A stretch of DNA of 44,422 nt from Thauera aminoaromatica S2 (lineage in GTDB: Bacteria > Pseudomonadota > Gammaproteobacteria > Burkholderiales > Rhodocyclaceae): positions 1 through 44,422 of the forward strand of contig NZ_AMXD01000017.1 of assembly GCF_000310185.1 (NCBI RefSeq). Direction: 5' to 3'. Below the pieces are notes generated by a model that was not told the DNA's origin, did not search any database, and saw nothing but the letters and a program-made list of their open reading frames with translations. Positions within the stretch are counted from its first letter, which is position 1; every line of letters starts with the position of its first letter. Positions 11,423 through 21,176 of the stretch are shown piece after piece. The translations under genes were made by a program, and so were the position numbers.

Positions 11423-13987
11423 TCAAAGCGTTGCGAGGAAGGCGATCAGGGCGTTCTTGTCGGCCTCGGACAAGTCCTCGCCAAAGCGGTGGCCCGCGTT
11501 CTCGACCTCGGCGGTGCAACTGCTGTACACCTGCTTGATCAGGTAGGGGCGCGCGCGCAGCGCCTCGACCAGGCCGTTCGGCTTGCCGGTCACTTCCCGC
11601 GCGACGGCCTGGAGGTCGGCAAGCACCTTCCTCGCGCTCTCCTTGCCCAGGCGCTTGGCGAGGCTGCGCTCGAGCTCGTCGGGCGCGGTCTTCGCGCGCA
11701 CGAGATCGACGATGAAGGCCTTGTGCTGGAAGTTGCCCAGCGTGCTGGCGGTCACGCCGCGGCCGTCGATCTCGCTCGGGATCGTCAGTTCAAAACCGAG
11801 CAGGCGTTCCTTGTCGGTGCCGTCCCATAGCCGCGGGCCGAGGCGCAGGGTCACGTCCTCGTTCAGCAGCGTCACCTTGGGGATGCGCTGGGCGGGATTG
11901 AGCAGCGCCTGCATCGACAGGGTGTACAGCTTGAATCGGCCTTCGACGCTCGGGTCGTACTCGAAGCAGGCGGGCTGGCGCTCGGCGGGCAACAGCTTGA
12001 CATTGCTCGCATCGACGTAGCGCGGACGCTGGGCATAGAAGTCGTTGGCGGCGTTGTGCGGTTTGCCGCAAAGCTCGGGGCCGAGCGCGTTGTTGTGCAG
12101 GAAGGGGGCGTGCGCCCACAGGTTGAGCAGCGAGATGTTGCGGTAGTGGCCGCGGCCACCGTCGCCGGGTTCCTTGACGTTAGGGTCGGGCGGCTGTGCG
12201 CGCAGGGTTTCGGAGCCGTATTCCTGCCAGACGTGGCCGGCCATGTGGTTCGAGTGCAGGGCGCGGCAGCGGAAGGTGCCGACCTCGGACACTGCGGTGG
12301 GGCCATCGTTGCCCAGCCAGTCCTCGCGCAGCCCCGTCTTGAGGTCGAGCTTGTGGAAATCGAGGCCGGCAAGCTGGCCAGTCGCGGCCGCGGGCTGACT
12401 CGAGTGGCAGCGTGCGCAGCCATTGGCGAACACTTCACGGCCACGCGCGACCGCACCCGCTCCGAACGTGCGTTCGAGATCGGCGATCAGGTCCTGATCG
12501 GTGTAACGCGCGCCGGGGTTGGCAACCCGCAGCGTGTTCTCGCGTGCCTCGCGCAGGTCGGTGGCATGGCCTTCGGCCGACATGAAGAAGTCGAGAATGT
12601 TTCCCAAGCGGTCCTCGACGGCGCGGAAGTTCGGGCAGTCCCGCCTACACTGGCCGATGTCGAAGGGCGTCTGGCCAAAGCCGCGTTGTTGCGGATCGAG
12701 CTGGCGCAGGTCTGCAAGGTGATTGACCCAGCACTGCTCCGAGCACGAGCCGATGTTGAAGTACACGCGCTGGATGGCTTCGAGCGCGCCGATCGAGTCC
12801 TCACCGCCCTTGAGGATGTGGTGTACGGCTTCCTTGTGCAGGGACTTCTCCCAGCATTTGCCGTTGCGGCCCGGCTCGCACCAGCACCGGGTCTCGTCGT
12901 CGCCCTTGGCGCAGGAGGCGGTCTTGCGCCACTTGATCACGGACTCGTTGGCGAAGGTCGGACGCTTGCCGAGATTGATCAGTGCGTTGATCGTGCCGGG
13001 ATTGTTGACCTGGTCGGTCGGGATCGCCGAGGTGTCGCTGGTTCCCGGCCTGGCATGGGCGAACATCTGCCATTCGAGGGTGTTCGATGCCATGCCCGAG
13101 ACCATGATCTCGGAGACGCGCGTGTATTGGTTGCCGATCAGCCCCTTGATGTTCTCCCATGCCGGGCGCGCCGGGTCAGCCGGGGGGTTGAGCGGATCGA
13201 AGGCGATGTGGCAGGAACCGCAGGAGGTGCCGATCAGGAAGGGGGGCTCGATGGCACCGTCCTGGAGGTGGGAGCGGGCCGCCTCGCCCCGGCCGCCGGC
13301 GGCGGCGATCGGCCGGTTATAGCCTTCCCAGGTGCCCGGGCTGCCGTTGAGCTTCAACCAAGCTGCGCGGTCGAAGCGCGGGTTCGGAAACTTGCGGATG
13401 CCCAGTGCGCCGGTCGAGGTGCCGAAACGCAGGTCGCAGGCGTCGTGGCGCTGGTCGGCTGGGCCATGCACATCGCCGGGCTTCAGCGCTGCATCGCGGA
13501 AGTCGCAGGCCGGATCGCGGTAGCCGCTGCGCCCGACATGGGGGAGGAGTTCCTCGTCGCCCGGACACCAGTCGAGACCGTAGGTCTCGTCCAGGCTCTT
13601 CGCCGGGCAGTCGGGGCTGCCGGGCACGCAGCAGGCCGGATCGTTGATGATGCCCCAGGCGCGGAAGCGGTCGCCGCGCTCGTCGCTGCGCAGCACGCGG
13701 AACCAGTCGATCAGCACGCCCACCCGCTGCTGGAACACGTAGGTGTGGAAGCGCTCGTTGCCGGCAGTGGCCTTGAACCAGATCAGCCGTCCGGCGCATT
13801 CGGACTCGTTCAAGCCTTCCCGCGCGCAAGCCTCGTAATACGGGAGGTCCTGGGCATGAATTCTTGCCGGCGTCGACGCGGGCGAGGCGGCGGGCGCATC
13901 AGCGATTGCCAGGGGAAGGGGCGGGGCGAGCATGGCGGCAATGAAGACAACGGCCGCCAACACCACCTGCGATGATGGACGCATCAT
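11423..13987 (-). CDS. Di-haem cytochrome c peroxidase / RoxA-like protein (854 aa)
   Basis: First gene of the cytochrome cluster. The product has a signal peptide (about residues 1-30) and two haem sites, CGSCH (256-260) and CARCH (524-528). After the second haem come a GPTAVSEVG segment and NLWAHAPFLHNNALGP (622-637), the counterpart of the APYLHNG block in the two smaller paralogues. It ends with LSEADKNALIAFLATL, the usual end of di-haem peroxidase-like proteins. The region before and between the haems is rich in further cysteines (for example C119, C120, C127, C141, C359, C368, C370, C378, C415, C419, C447, C451), suggesting disulfides. It is much longer than classical cytochrome c peroxidases (about 320-350 aa) and somewhat longer than rubber oxygenase RoxA (about 680 aa). 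The start at 13987 is supported by AGGAGA; a second ATG follows at once. Periplasmic oxidase or peroxidase activity is likely; the substrate is unknown. Confidence 0.8.
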   Translation of the reverse strand: MMRPSSQVVLAAVVFIAAMLAPPLPLAIADAPAASPASTPARIHAQDLPYYEACAREGLNESECAGRLIWFKATAGNERFHTYVFQQRVGVLIDWFRVLRSDERGDRFRAWGIINDPACCVPGSPDCPAKSLDETYGLDWCPGDEELLPHVGRSGYRDPACDFRDAALKPGDVHGPADQRHDACDLRFGTSTGALGIRKFPNPRFDRAAWLKLNGSPGTWEGYNRPIAAAGGRGEAARSHLQDGAIEPPFLIGTSCGSCHIAFDPLNPPADPARPAWENIKGLIGNQYTRVSEIMVSGMASNTLEWQMFAHARPGTSDTSAIPTDQVNNPGTINALINLGKRPTFANESVIKWRKTASCAKGDDETRCWCEPGRNGKCWEKSLHKEAVHHILKGGEDSIGALEAIQRVYFNIGSCSEQCWVNHLADLRQLDPQQRGFGQTPFDIGQCRRDCPNFRAVEDRLGNILDFFMSAEGHATDLREARENTLRVANPGARYTDQDLIADLERTFGAGAVARGREVFANGCARCHSSQPAAATGQLAGLDFHKLDLKTGLREDWLGNDGPTAVSEVGTFRCRALHSNHMAGHVWQEYGSETLRAQPPDPNVKEPGDGGRGHYRNISLLNLWAHAPFLHNNALGPELCGKPHNAANDFYAQRPRYVDASNVKLLPAERQPACFEYDPSVEGRFKLYTLSMQALLNPAQRIPKVTLLNEDVTLRLGPRLWDGTDKERLLGFELTIPSEIDGRGVTASTLGNFQHKAFIVDLVRAKTAPDELERSLAKRLGKESARKVLADLQAVAREVTGKPNGLVEALRARPYLIKQVYSSCTAEVENAGHRFGEDLSEADKNALIAFLATL

Positions 13988-14180
13988 GTTCGTTCTCCTG
14001 CTCTGTCGGATCGGCAGGGACGAAGGCATCCGAAGCGGACACCCGCAGGGACGCGCTGTGCAGATCGTCGGGCACAACTGCACCCGCGCTCTGCGCTTTG
14101 CGCAGCGAAGCTCTCTGTCGGTTCTGGGCGCGCATTACCGCGTGTCCGCGGCGCGCGCTCCATTCATTTGTGGTACTTCC

Positions 14181-14209
14181 GTGATAGCAGGAAAGCGGGC
14201 ATTTGCAAA
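14181..14209 (-). promoter_or_regulatory. Candidate sigma-70 promoter of the cytochrome cluster
   Basis: On the minus strand TTTGCA (14204-14209) and TATCAC (14181-14186) are separated by 17 bases, each matching four of six consensus positions. Transcription would begin near 14174, leaving a leader of about 187 bases before the ATG at 13987. The whole 311-base gap 13988-14298 holds only this candidate, the typA terminator and the leader; I see no small gene or clear operator in it. Confidence 0.35.
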
Positions 14210-14244
14210 CCGTGCGCTGCGTTTGTGGCAAGCGCCCGGATGGC

Positions 14245-14279
14245 AAGACGCCCCGCGGGCAGAACCGGCGGGGCGTCTT
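14245..14279 (-). terminator. Terminator after typA
   Basis: A 12-base perfect inverted repeat (AAGACGCCCCGC, 14245-14256; GCGGGGCGTCTT, 14268-14279) with an 11-base loop starts about 20 bases after the typA stop on the minus strand. The stem is strong. The following T-run is weak on the minus strand (TCTT) and slightly better on the plus strand. It separates typA from the downstream cytochrome operon. Confidence 0.7.
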
Positions 14280-14298
14280 TCGTTCGAGCGGCCTGAGA

Positions 14299-16116
<1,818 letters not shown>

Positions 16117-16150
16117 GGAGGAGGGCGGCGAAGTCTTTGAAAGGGCGAGG

Positions 16151-16159
16151 ATTCTAGCA
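16151..16159 (-). promoter_or_regulatory. Extended -10 promoter element for typA
   Basis: On the minus strand TGC-TAGAAT forms an extended -10 element (TGnTAnAAT type). No good -35 is present at the expected distance. Transcription would start about 28 bases before the typA ATG. The element is the exact mirror image of the one serving the divergent gene. Confidence 0.6.
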
Positions 16160-16196
16160 CGTGCTGTGGCAGCGCAGCATGGATTTCTGAGGGGCG

Positions 16197-16205
16197 TGCT
16201 AGAAT
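16197..16205 (+). promoter_or_regulatory. Extended -10 promoter element for the MTAP/MTIP-type gene
   Basis: TGC-TAGAAT on the plus strand is an extended -10 element without a convincing -35. The predicted start lies near 16212, giving a short leader that contains a strong ribosome site (AAGGAGGT, 16221-16228) ahead of the ATG at 16238. Confidence 0.6.
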
Positions 16206-16237
16206 CGCGCGCCTCAGCCAAAGGAGGTCTCTTCACC

Positions 16238-16975
16238 ATGCTCGCGATCATCGGCGGCAGCGGACTCACCCAACTGTCGAACATGGAGATCGAGCGCCGC
16301 GAGGTCGTGCGCACACCCTACGGCGAGCCCTCCGGCGCACTCGCCTTCGGGCGCGTCTGCGACGAGCCGGTCGTCTTCCTCGCCCGCCACGGCTACGGCC
16401 ACACCATCCCGCCGCACTTGGTCAATTACCGCGCCAACATCTGGGCGCTCAAGCAGGCCAAGGCCACCGGCATCGTCTCGGTGGCCTCGGTGGGCGGCAT
16501 CCGCGCCGACCTGGCGCCGGGCACGCTGATCGTCCCGAACCAGATCATCGACTACACCTGGGGGCGCAAGAGCACCTTCTTCGAGGGCGGCGACACGCCG
16601 GTGCGCCACATCGACTTCACCGAGCCCTACGACGAGACCCTGCGCCACCGTCTGCTCGCGGCGATCGCTGCGGCCGGCGACAGCGCGATGGATGGCGGGG
16701 TGTACGCGAGCACGCAGGGCCCGCGCCTCGAGACCGCGGCGGAGATCGACCGCCTCGAGCGCGACGGCTGCGACATCGTCGGCATGACCGGCATGCCCGA
16801 GGCGGCGCTGGCGCGCGAGCTCGAGCTGCCCTACGCGGCGATCGGGGTGGTGGTGAACTACGCCGCGGGGCGCTCGTCGAGCGCGCACGGCATCCACTTC
16901 GACGACATCGAGCTGGTGTTGCAGGAGTCCATGGTGCGCGTGCGCGCCGTGCTGGAGGGGCTGTGCCATGTCTGA
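16238..16975 (+). CDS. S-methyl-5'-thioinosine (or thioadenosine) phosphorylase
   Basis: Member of the PNP/MTAP nucleoside phosphorylase family, which splits a purine thionucleoside with phosphate and so recycles the by-product of polyamine and quorum-signal synthesis. The 245-residue protein starts MLAIIGGSGL (phosphate-binding GGSG at 6-9) and shows RHGYGHTIPPHLVNYRANI, YASTQGPRLETAAEID (about 157-172) and GMTGMPEAALARELELPYA (about 181-199), all family hallmarks. Its short length resembles the methylthioinosine phosphorylases described in Pseudomonas more than classical MTAP, so MTIP is the preferred call; sequence alone does not settle the base specificity. The start is fixed by AAGGAGGT and by the conserved N-terminus. 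It overlaps the next gene by eight bases. Confidence 0.88.
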   Translation: MLAIIGGSGLTQLSNMEIERREVVRTPYGEPSGALAFGRVCDEPVVFLARHGYGHTIPPHLVNYRANIWALKQAKATGIVSVASVGGIRADLAPGTLIVPNQIIDYTWGRKSTFFEGGDTPVRHIDFTEPYDETLRHRLLAAIAAAGDSAMDGGVYASTQGPRLETAAEIDRLERDGCDIVGMTGMPEAALARELELPYAAIGVVVNYAAGRSSSAHGIHFDDIELVLQESMVRVRAVLEGLCHV

Positions 16976-17507
16976 TCGACCGGTCGAGGAGCGCGATGCG
17001 ATGAAGCGGATCGAGAGCGGGTTCGAGCACGTGCTGTTCACCAGCCGCTGGCTGATGGCGCCGGTGTATTTCGGCCTCGTGCTGGCGATGGTATTGCTGC
17101 TGGTGAAGTTCTCCAAGGAGCTGTTCGGGCTGTTCGCGCAGATCTGGAGCGCCTCGGGCAGCGAGCTGATCATCGGCGTGCTGTCGCTGGTGGACGTGGC
17201 GCTGATCATGAACCTGCTGATCATCATCATGTTCAGCGGCTACGAGAACTTCGTGTCCAAGATGGAGGACCTGCACACCCACCGCGACCGCCCGGAGTGG
17301 ATGGGACACATCGGCTTCTCCGACCTCAAGCTCAAGCTGATCGGCTCGATCGTGGCGATCTCCGGGATCGAACTGCTCAAGGCCTTCATGAACGCCCACA
17401 ACCTCACCGACCGCCAGCTCGGCTGGATGGTGGGCATCCACGTGACCTTCCTGTTCTCGGGCCTGCTCTACGCCGCCATGGATCGCCTGGCGGGGAAGGG
17501 GCACTGA
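16968..17507 (+). CDS. YqhA/UPF0114 family inner-membrane protein
   Basis: A 179-residue integral membrane protein with four hydrophobic segments (about residues 29-48, 66-90, 123-141 and 152-171). The motifs ESGFEHVLFTSRWLMAPVYFG near the N-terminus and MFSGYENFVSKM after the second segment are typical of the UPF0114/YqhA family. The function of the family is not established. Its ATG lies inside the end of the phosphorylase gene (eight-base overlap), so the two are probably translated from one message, yet no functional link is obvious. It ends 40 bases before the stop of the convergent glnD gene. Confidence 0.88.
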   Translation: MSDRPVEERDAMKRIESGFEHVLFTSRWLMAPVYFGLVLAMVLLLVKFSKELFGLFAQIWSASGSELIIGVLSLVDVALIMNLLIIIMFSGYENFVSKMEDLHTHRDRPEWMGHIGFSDLKLKLIGSIVAISGIELLKAFMNAHNLTDRQLGWMVGIHVTFLFSGLLYAAMDRLAGKGH

Positions 17508-17544
17508 GCGCGCCGCGAGCGCATCCGGAGCGCGCCGCGAGCGC
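17506..17544. repeat. 17-base tandem direct repeat between convergent genes
   Basis: Two identical copies of GAGCGCGCCGCGAGCGC (17506-17522 and 17528-17544) separated by five bases fill the gap between the YqhA-family gene and glnD. The first copy overlaps the stop codon. No clear T-run follows, so a terminator role is doubtful. Confidence 0.75.
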
Positions 17545-17546
17545 GG

Positions 17547-20123
17547 CTAGACCTGCAGCCGCTCCAGCAGCTCGCGCTCGATCCTCAGCACCTGCGCGTC
17601 CTGGTTGAGCACGTGGCCGGTGAGCAGGAAGGTGTCCTCGACGCGCTCGCCCAGGGTGGCGATCTTGGCGGTGTGCAGGCGGATGCCGTGCTCGGCGAGC
17701 ACCGCGGCGACGTCGTAGAGCAGGCCGGGGCGATCGGCGGCGGTGAGCGAGAGCACGTGATGGCGGCCGGCCTCGTCGGGACGGATGCTGACCTCCGGGC
17801 TGATCGGGAAGTGCTTGACCTGCCTCGACATTCTCCCGCGACTCGGGCGCTCGGGCAGCCCCGGTTTCTGCAGGCGGGCGGTGAGCTCGTGCTCGATCAG
17901 GATCACGATGTCGCGGTAGGCGGCCTGTTCGCCCGGGTCCTGCAGCATGAAGCTGTCGAGCGCGTAGCCGTGGCGGGTGGTGTGCACCTTGGCGTCGACG
18001 ATGGTGAAGCCCATGCGCCCGAAGAAGCCGGTCAGGCGCACGAAGAGGTCCTTCTGGTCGCGGGTGAACACCATGACCTGCACGCCGTCCTCGTCCTCGG
18101 CCACGCGCGCTTTCACCACCGGCTCGTCGGATTCGGTGCGATAGTACAACAAGCGGGTGTGCCAGGCGATCTCCTCAGCGGAGTGGCGCATGAAGTACAC
18201 CGGGTCGAGCCGGGCCCACAGCGCGTCCTCGACGCCGGGGCGCAGGCCGTGGAAGCGCAACTGGCGGCGGGCGTCCTCGAGGCGGCCGTCGAGGCCGAGC
18301 GCCTCCTTGGCGGTGGCGCCGCGCAGCAGGCGCTGGGTGGCGAAGAACAGATCCTCGAGCAGCTTGCCCTTCCAGCCGTTCCACACCTTGGGGCTGGTGC
18401 CGCGGATGTCGGCGTGGGTGAGCAGGTAGAGCGCGACCAGGCGACGCTCGTCGCGCACGACGTCGGCGAAGCGCTGGATGACCTCGGGGTCGGAGGTGTC
18501 TTCCTTCTGTGCGACCCGCGACATCGTGAGGTGTTGCTCGACCAGCCACACGACCAGTGCGGTGTCGTTCGCGTCCATGCCGTGCTGGGTGCAGAATTCG
18601 CGCGCGTCGGCCATGCCGAGCGTGGAGTGGTCGCCGCCGCGGCCCTTGGCGATGTCGTGGAAGAGCGCGGCGACGTAGAGCAGCCAGTGGCGCTCGAAGG
18701 CCATGATCAGCCGCGTCATCAGCGGGTATTCGTGCGCGTGCTCTCCCATCGTGAACCGGCGCACGTTGCGCAGCACCATCAGGATGTGCTGGTCGACCGT
18801 ATAGACGTGGAAGAGGTCGTGCTGCATCTGGCCGACGATGCGCCGCCACGCCGGGATGTAGCGCGACAGGATGCCGTACTCGTTCATCTTGCGGAACACC
18901 CGCACGATACCGCGGCGCTGCTGCAGGATCTGCAGGAAGAGGACACGGTGCGCGGGGTCGGCGCGAAACGCGGCATTGACCTGATTGCGGTGGATCCACA
19001 GCGCGCGCAGGGTGCGCGCCGTCATGCCCTTGAGCTCGGAGCGCTGCTGCAGCAGCAGGAAGCATTCGAGCAGCGCGGAAGGGTGGCGCTCGAAGACGTC
19101 CTCGTCGCGGATGTCGAGCAGCTCGCGCACGACCTGGAAGCGCGCGTTGACCACGATCGCGGCGCCGCGGTCGGGGAAGATCACGCTGCCGTAGTTCTGC
19201 AGCAGCACGGTGTTGAGCTGCATCACCATCTTGGCGGTGACGTAGTAGCGCTGCATCAGCACCTCGGAGGCGCGCCGGGTGGGCGTGGCCTCGATGCCGA
19301 GGATGCGGGCGAGCTTTTCCTGGTGGTCGAAGAGCAGGCGGTCCTCCGCGCGCCCGGTGAGATGATGCAGGCGGATGCGGATGTGCTGCAGGAAGCGCTC
19401 GATCGCGCGCAGTTCGCCGGCTTCGCTGCCGGTGATGAGGCGGTGGCGGGCGAGGTCGCGCCAGCTGTGGCCAAGCCCGGCCGCGCGTGCGATCCAGCCC
19501 AGCATCTGCAGGTCGCGCAGCCCGCCGGGGCTCTCCTTGCAGTTGGGCTCGAGGGCGTAGGGCGTGTCGTTGAAGCGGGCGTAGCGTTGTTCCTGCTCGA
19601 GCAGCTTGGCCTTGTAGAAGGCGCGCACGTCGAGCGCTTCGCGGTAGCGCGCGCTCAGCTCGGCAAACAGCGCCGGGTCGCCGGCGAGCAGACGCGCCTC
19701 GAGCAGGTTGGTCTGCACGGTGATGTCGTCGGCGGCGGCGATCATGCATTCGTCGACCGTGCGCACCGCATGACCGACCTCGAGCCCGCAGTCCCACAAC
19801 GCGCCGACCAGCGCCGACAGGCGCGCCTTCAGCGCCTCGTCGGGCGGTGTGGATAGCAGCACGAGCAGGTCGACGTCCGAGGCGGGGAAAAGCTCGCCGC
19901 GCCCATAGCCGCCCACCGCCACGAGCGCGGCGGAGGCGGGCATCGCGCACGCCGTCCACAGGCGGACGAGCTCGTGATCCACCAGTCGAGCGCGGCCCTT
20001 GAGCAGGATGGAGGTCTGCGGCCGCCCCTGATAGGCGTCGCGCAGCTGCGCCGTGCCCTCGACGAGACGTTGGCGTGCCGTGGTGGCAAGGGTGTGCAGC
20101 TCGTCGGTGAGGGCGTCGTTCAT
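17547..20123 (-). CDS. glnD: Bifunctional uridylyltransferase/uridylyl-removing enzyme GlnD
   Basis: GlnD senses glutamine and adds UMP to, or removes it from, PII signalling proteins (GlnB/GlnK), thereby controlling nitrogen assimilation. The 858-residue protein is full length. Domains in order: nucleotidyltransferase with GGYGRGELFPASDVD (71-85, metal-binding D83/D85); a PII-uridylyltransferase helical region with LEPNCKESPGGLRDLQ (191-206); an HD hydrolase domain with ALFHDIAKG (HD at 489-490); and two C-terminal ACT domains (about 680-755 and 788-858) that bind glutamine. The ATG at 20123 is chosen because the longer open frame overlaps the map stop and adds non-conserved residues. It lies 22 bases downstream of map, so map-glnD is probably one transcript. 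Confidence 0.97.
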   Translation of the reverse strand: MNDALTDELHTLATTARQRLVEGTAQLRDAYQGRPQTSILLKGRARLVDHELVRLWTACAMPASAALVAVGGYGRGELFPASDVDLLVLLSTPPDEALKARLSALVGALWDCGLEVGHAVRTVDECMIAAADDITVQTNLLEARLLAGDPALFAELSARYREALDVRAFYKAKLLEQEQRYARFNDTPYALEPNCKESPGGLRDLQMLGWIARAAGLGHSWRDLARHRLITGSEAGELRAIERFLQHIRIRLHHLTGRAEDRLLFDHQEKLARILGIEATPTRRASEVLMQRYYVTAKMVMQLNTVLLQNYGSVIFPDRGAAIVVNARFQVVRELLDIRDEDVFERHPSALLECFLLLQQRSELKGMTARTLRALWIHRNQVNAAFRADPAHRVLFLQILQQRRGIVRVFRKMNEYGILSRYIPAWRRIVGQMQHDLFHVYTVDQHILMVLRNVRRFTMGEHAHEYPLMTRLIMAFERHWLLYVAALFHDIAKGRGGDHSTLGMADAREFCTQHGMDANDTALVVWLVEQHLTMSRVAQKEDTSDPEVIQRFADVVRDERRLVALYLLTHADIRGTSPKVWNGWKGKLLEDLFFATQRLLRGATAKEALGLDGRLEDARRQLRFHGLRPGVEDALWARLDPVYFMRHSAEEIAWHTRLLYYRTESDEPVVKARVAEDEDGVQVMVFTRDQKDLFVRLTGFFGRMGFTIVDAKVHTTRHGYALDSFMLQDPGEQAAYRDIVILIEHELTARLQKPGLPERPSRGRMSRQVKHFPISPEVSIRPDEAGRHHVLSLTAADRPGLLYDVAAVLAEHGIRLHTAKIATLGERVEDTFLLTGHVLNQDAQVLRIERELLERLQV

Positions 20124-20145
20124 GTGCGGGCCTGCGACGGATTCT

Positions 20146-20976
20146 TCAGCCAGCCGTTGCGAAACGGGCAGCGACGAGCTCGGGCGGGGGCGGGCACCCG
20201 GCGGAAAGGGTGAGCACCTCGACACCGGTCTCGGTGACCACCACCGTGTGCTCCCACTGCGCCGACAGGCTGCGGTCCTTGGTGACGATGGTCCACCCGT
20301 CGGGCAGCTCGGAGATCGCCGCCTTGCCGGCGTTGATCATCGGCTCGATGGTGAAGATCATGCCGGGCTCGAGCGTGGGGCCGGTGCCGGCCTTGCCGTA
20401 GTGCAGCACCTGCGGTTCCTCGTGGAACTTGCGCCCGATGCCGTGGCCGCAGAACTCGCGCACCACCGAGAAGCCGTTGCCTTCGGCGTGCTTCTGGATC
20501 GCGGCGCCGATGTCGCCGAGGCGGCCGCCGGGCTTGACGGTGGCGATGCCCAGCCACATGCACTCGTAGGTGATCCGCGTCAGGCGGCGGGCGACGATGC
20601 TGCACGCCGAGTCCCCGCCGAGCAGGAACATGCGGCTGGTGTCGCCGTGGAAGCCCTCCTTGATCACCGTAATGTCGAGGTTGACGATGTCGCCCTTCTT
20701 GAGCGCCTTCTCGCCCGGTACGCCATGGCAGACCTGGTGATTGACCGAAGTGCAGATCGACTTGGGGTAGGGCTTGTAGCCGGGCGGTGCGTAGTCGAGC
20801 GGGGCCGGGATGGTGCCCTGCACGTTCACCATGTAGTCGTGGCAGAGGCGGTCGAGCTCCCCGGTGGTCACGCCGGGGACAACGAACGGCTCGATGTAGT
20901 CGAGCACCTCGGCGGCGAGCCGGCAGGCCACGCGCATCTTCTCGATCTCTTCGGGGGTCTTGATGACAATGCTCAT
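20146..20976 (-). CDS. map: Type I methionine aminopeptidase
   Basis: Map removes the N-terminal methionine from new proteins. The 276-residue product carries the five metal ligands of the family: D101 (NLDITVIKEG), D112 (GDTSRMF), H178 (GHGIG), E211 (TIEPM) and E242 (QWEHTVVV). It is about ten residues longer than the E. coli enzyme, with a Pro-rich tail (GCPPPPELVAA). The ATG at 20976 gives the conserved start MSIVIKTPEEIEKMRVAC. No strong ribosome site is visible. It is divergent from rpsB, a common bacterial arrangement, and is followed closely by glnD. Confidence 0.98.
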   Translation of the reverse strand: MSIVIKTPEEIEKMRVACRLAAEVLDYIEPFVVPGVTTGELDRLCHDYMVNVQGTIPAPLDYAPPGYKPYPKSICTSVNHQVCHGVPGEKALKKGDIVNLDITVIKEGFHGDTSRMFLLGGDSACSIVARRLTRITYECMWLGIATVKPGGRLGDIGAAIQKHAEGNGFSVVREFCGHGIGRKFHEEPQVLHYGKAGTGPTLEPGMIFTIEPMINAGKAAISELPDGWTIVTKDRSLSAQWEHTVVVTETGVEVLTLSAGCPPPPELVAARFATAG

Positions 20977-21142
20977 TGTTGTGTGTTCTGTGTCGGGGCG
21001 GGAAAGCGGGAAGGCTATCGCAAGCGCCGCGCCGCAGCAAACCCGGTATCCGCGCAAACCGCATGCCAACCGATGCCTTCGCCATTTCCGCGGCGGGTAC
21101 CCGCGAGGCTTGTGTCGGCCTGGGTTTCAATCCGCTTCAGCC

Positions 21143-21170
21143 TTGAGCACGATGCGGCCGGCGTGATAAC
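21143..21170 (+). promoter_or_regulatory. Candidate promoter of rpsB
   Basis: TTGAGC (21143-21148) and GATAAC (21165-21170) are separated by 16 bases, each matching four of six consensus positions. It lies in the 394-base gap between map and rpsB (20977-21370) and would start transcription near 21177. Confidence 0.45.
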
Positions 21171-21176
21171 ATCGTG

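Noticed and set aside
12056-13975. 639-codon plus-strand frame opposite the 854-aa di-haem protein
   Set aside because: Shadow frame: the minus-strand gene has a signal peptide, ribosome site and two CXXCH motifs, while this frame has none.
5145-13987. Calling the cluster a rubber oxygenase locus or naming the genes roxA/roxB
   Set aside because: Only the general di-haem layout and the APYLHNG-type block are seen; specific catalytic residues were not verified, and lengths differ.
17613-19856. 747-codon plus-strand frame opposite glnD
   Set aside because: Antisense to a complete GlnD; low-complexity Val/Ala/Glu/His composition.
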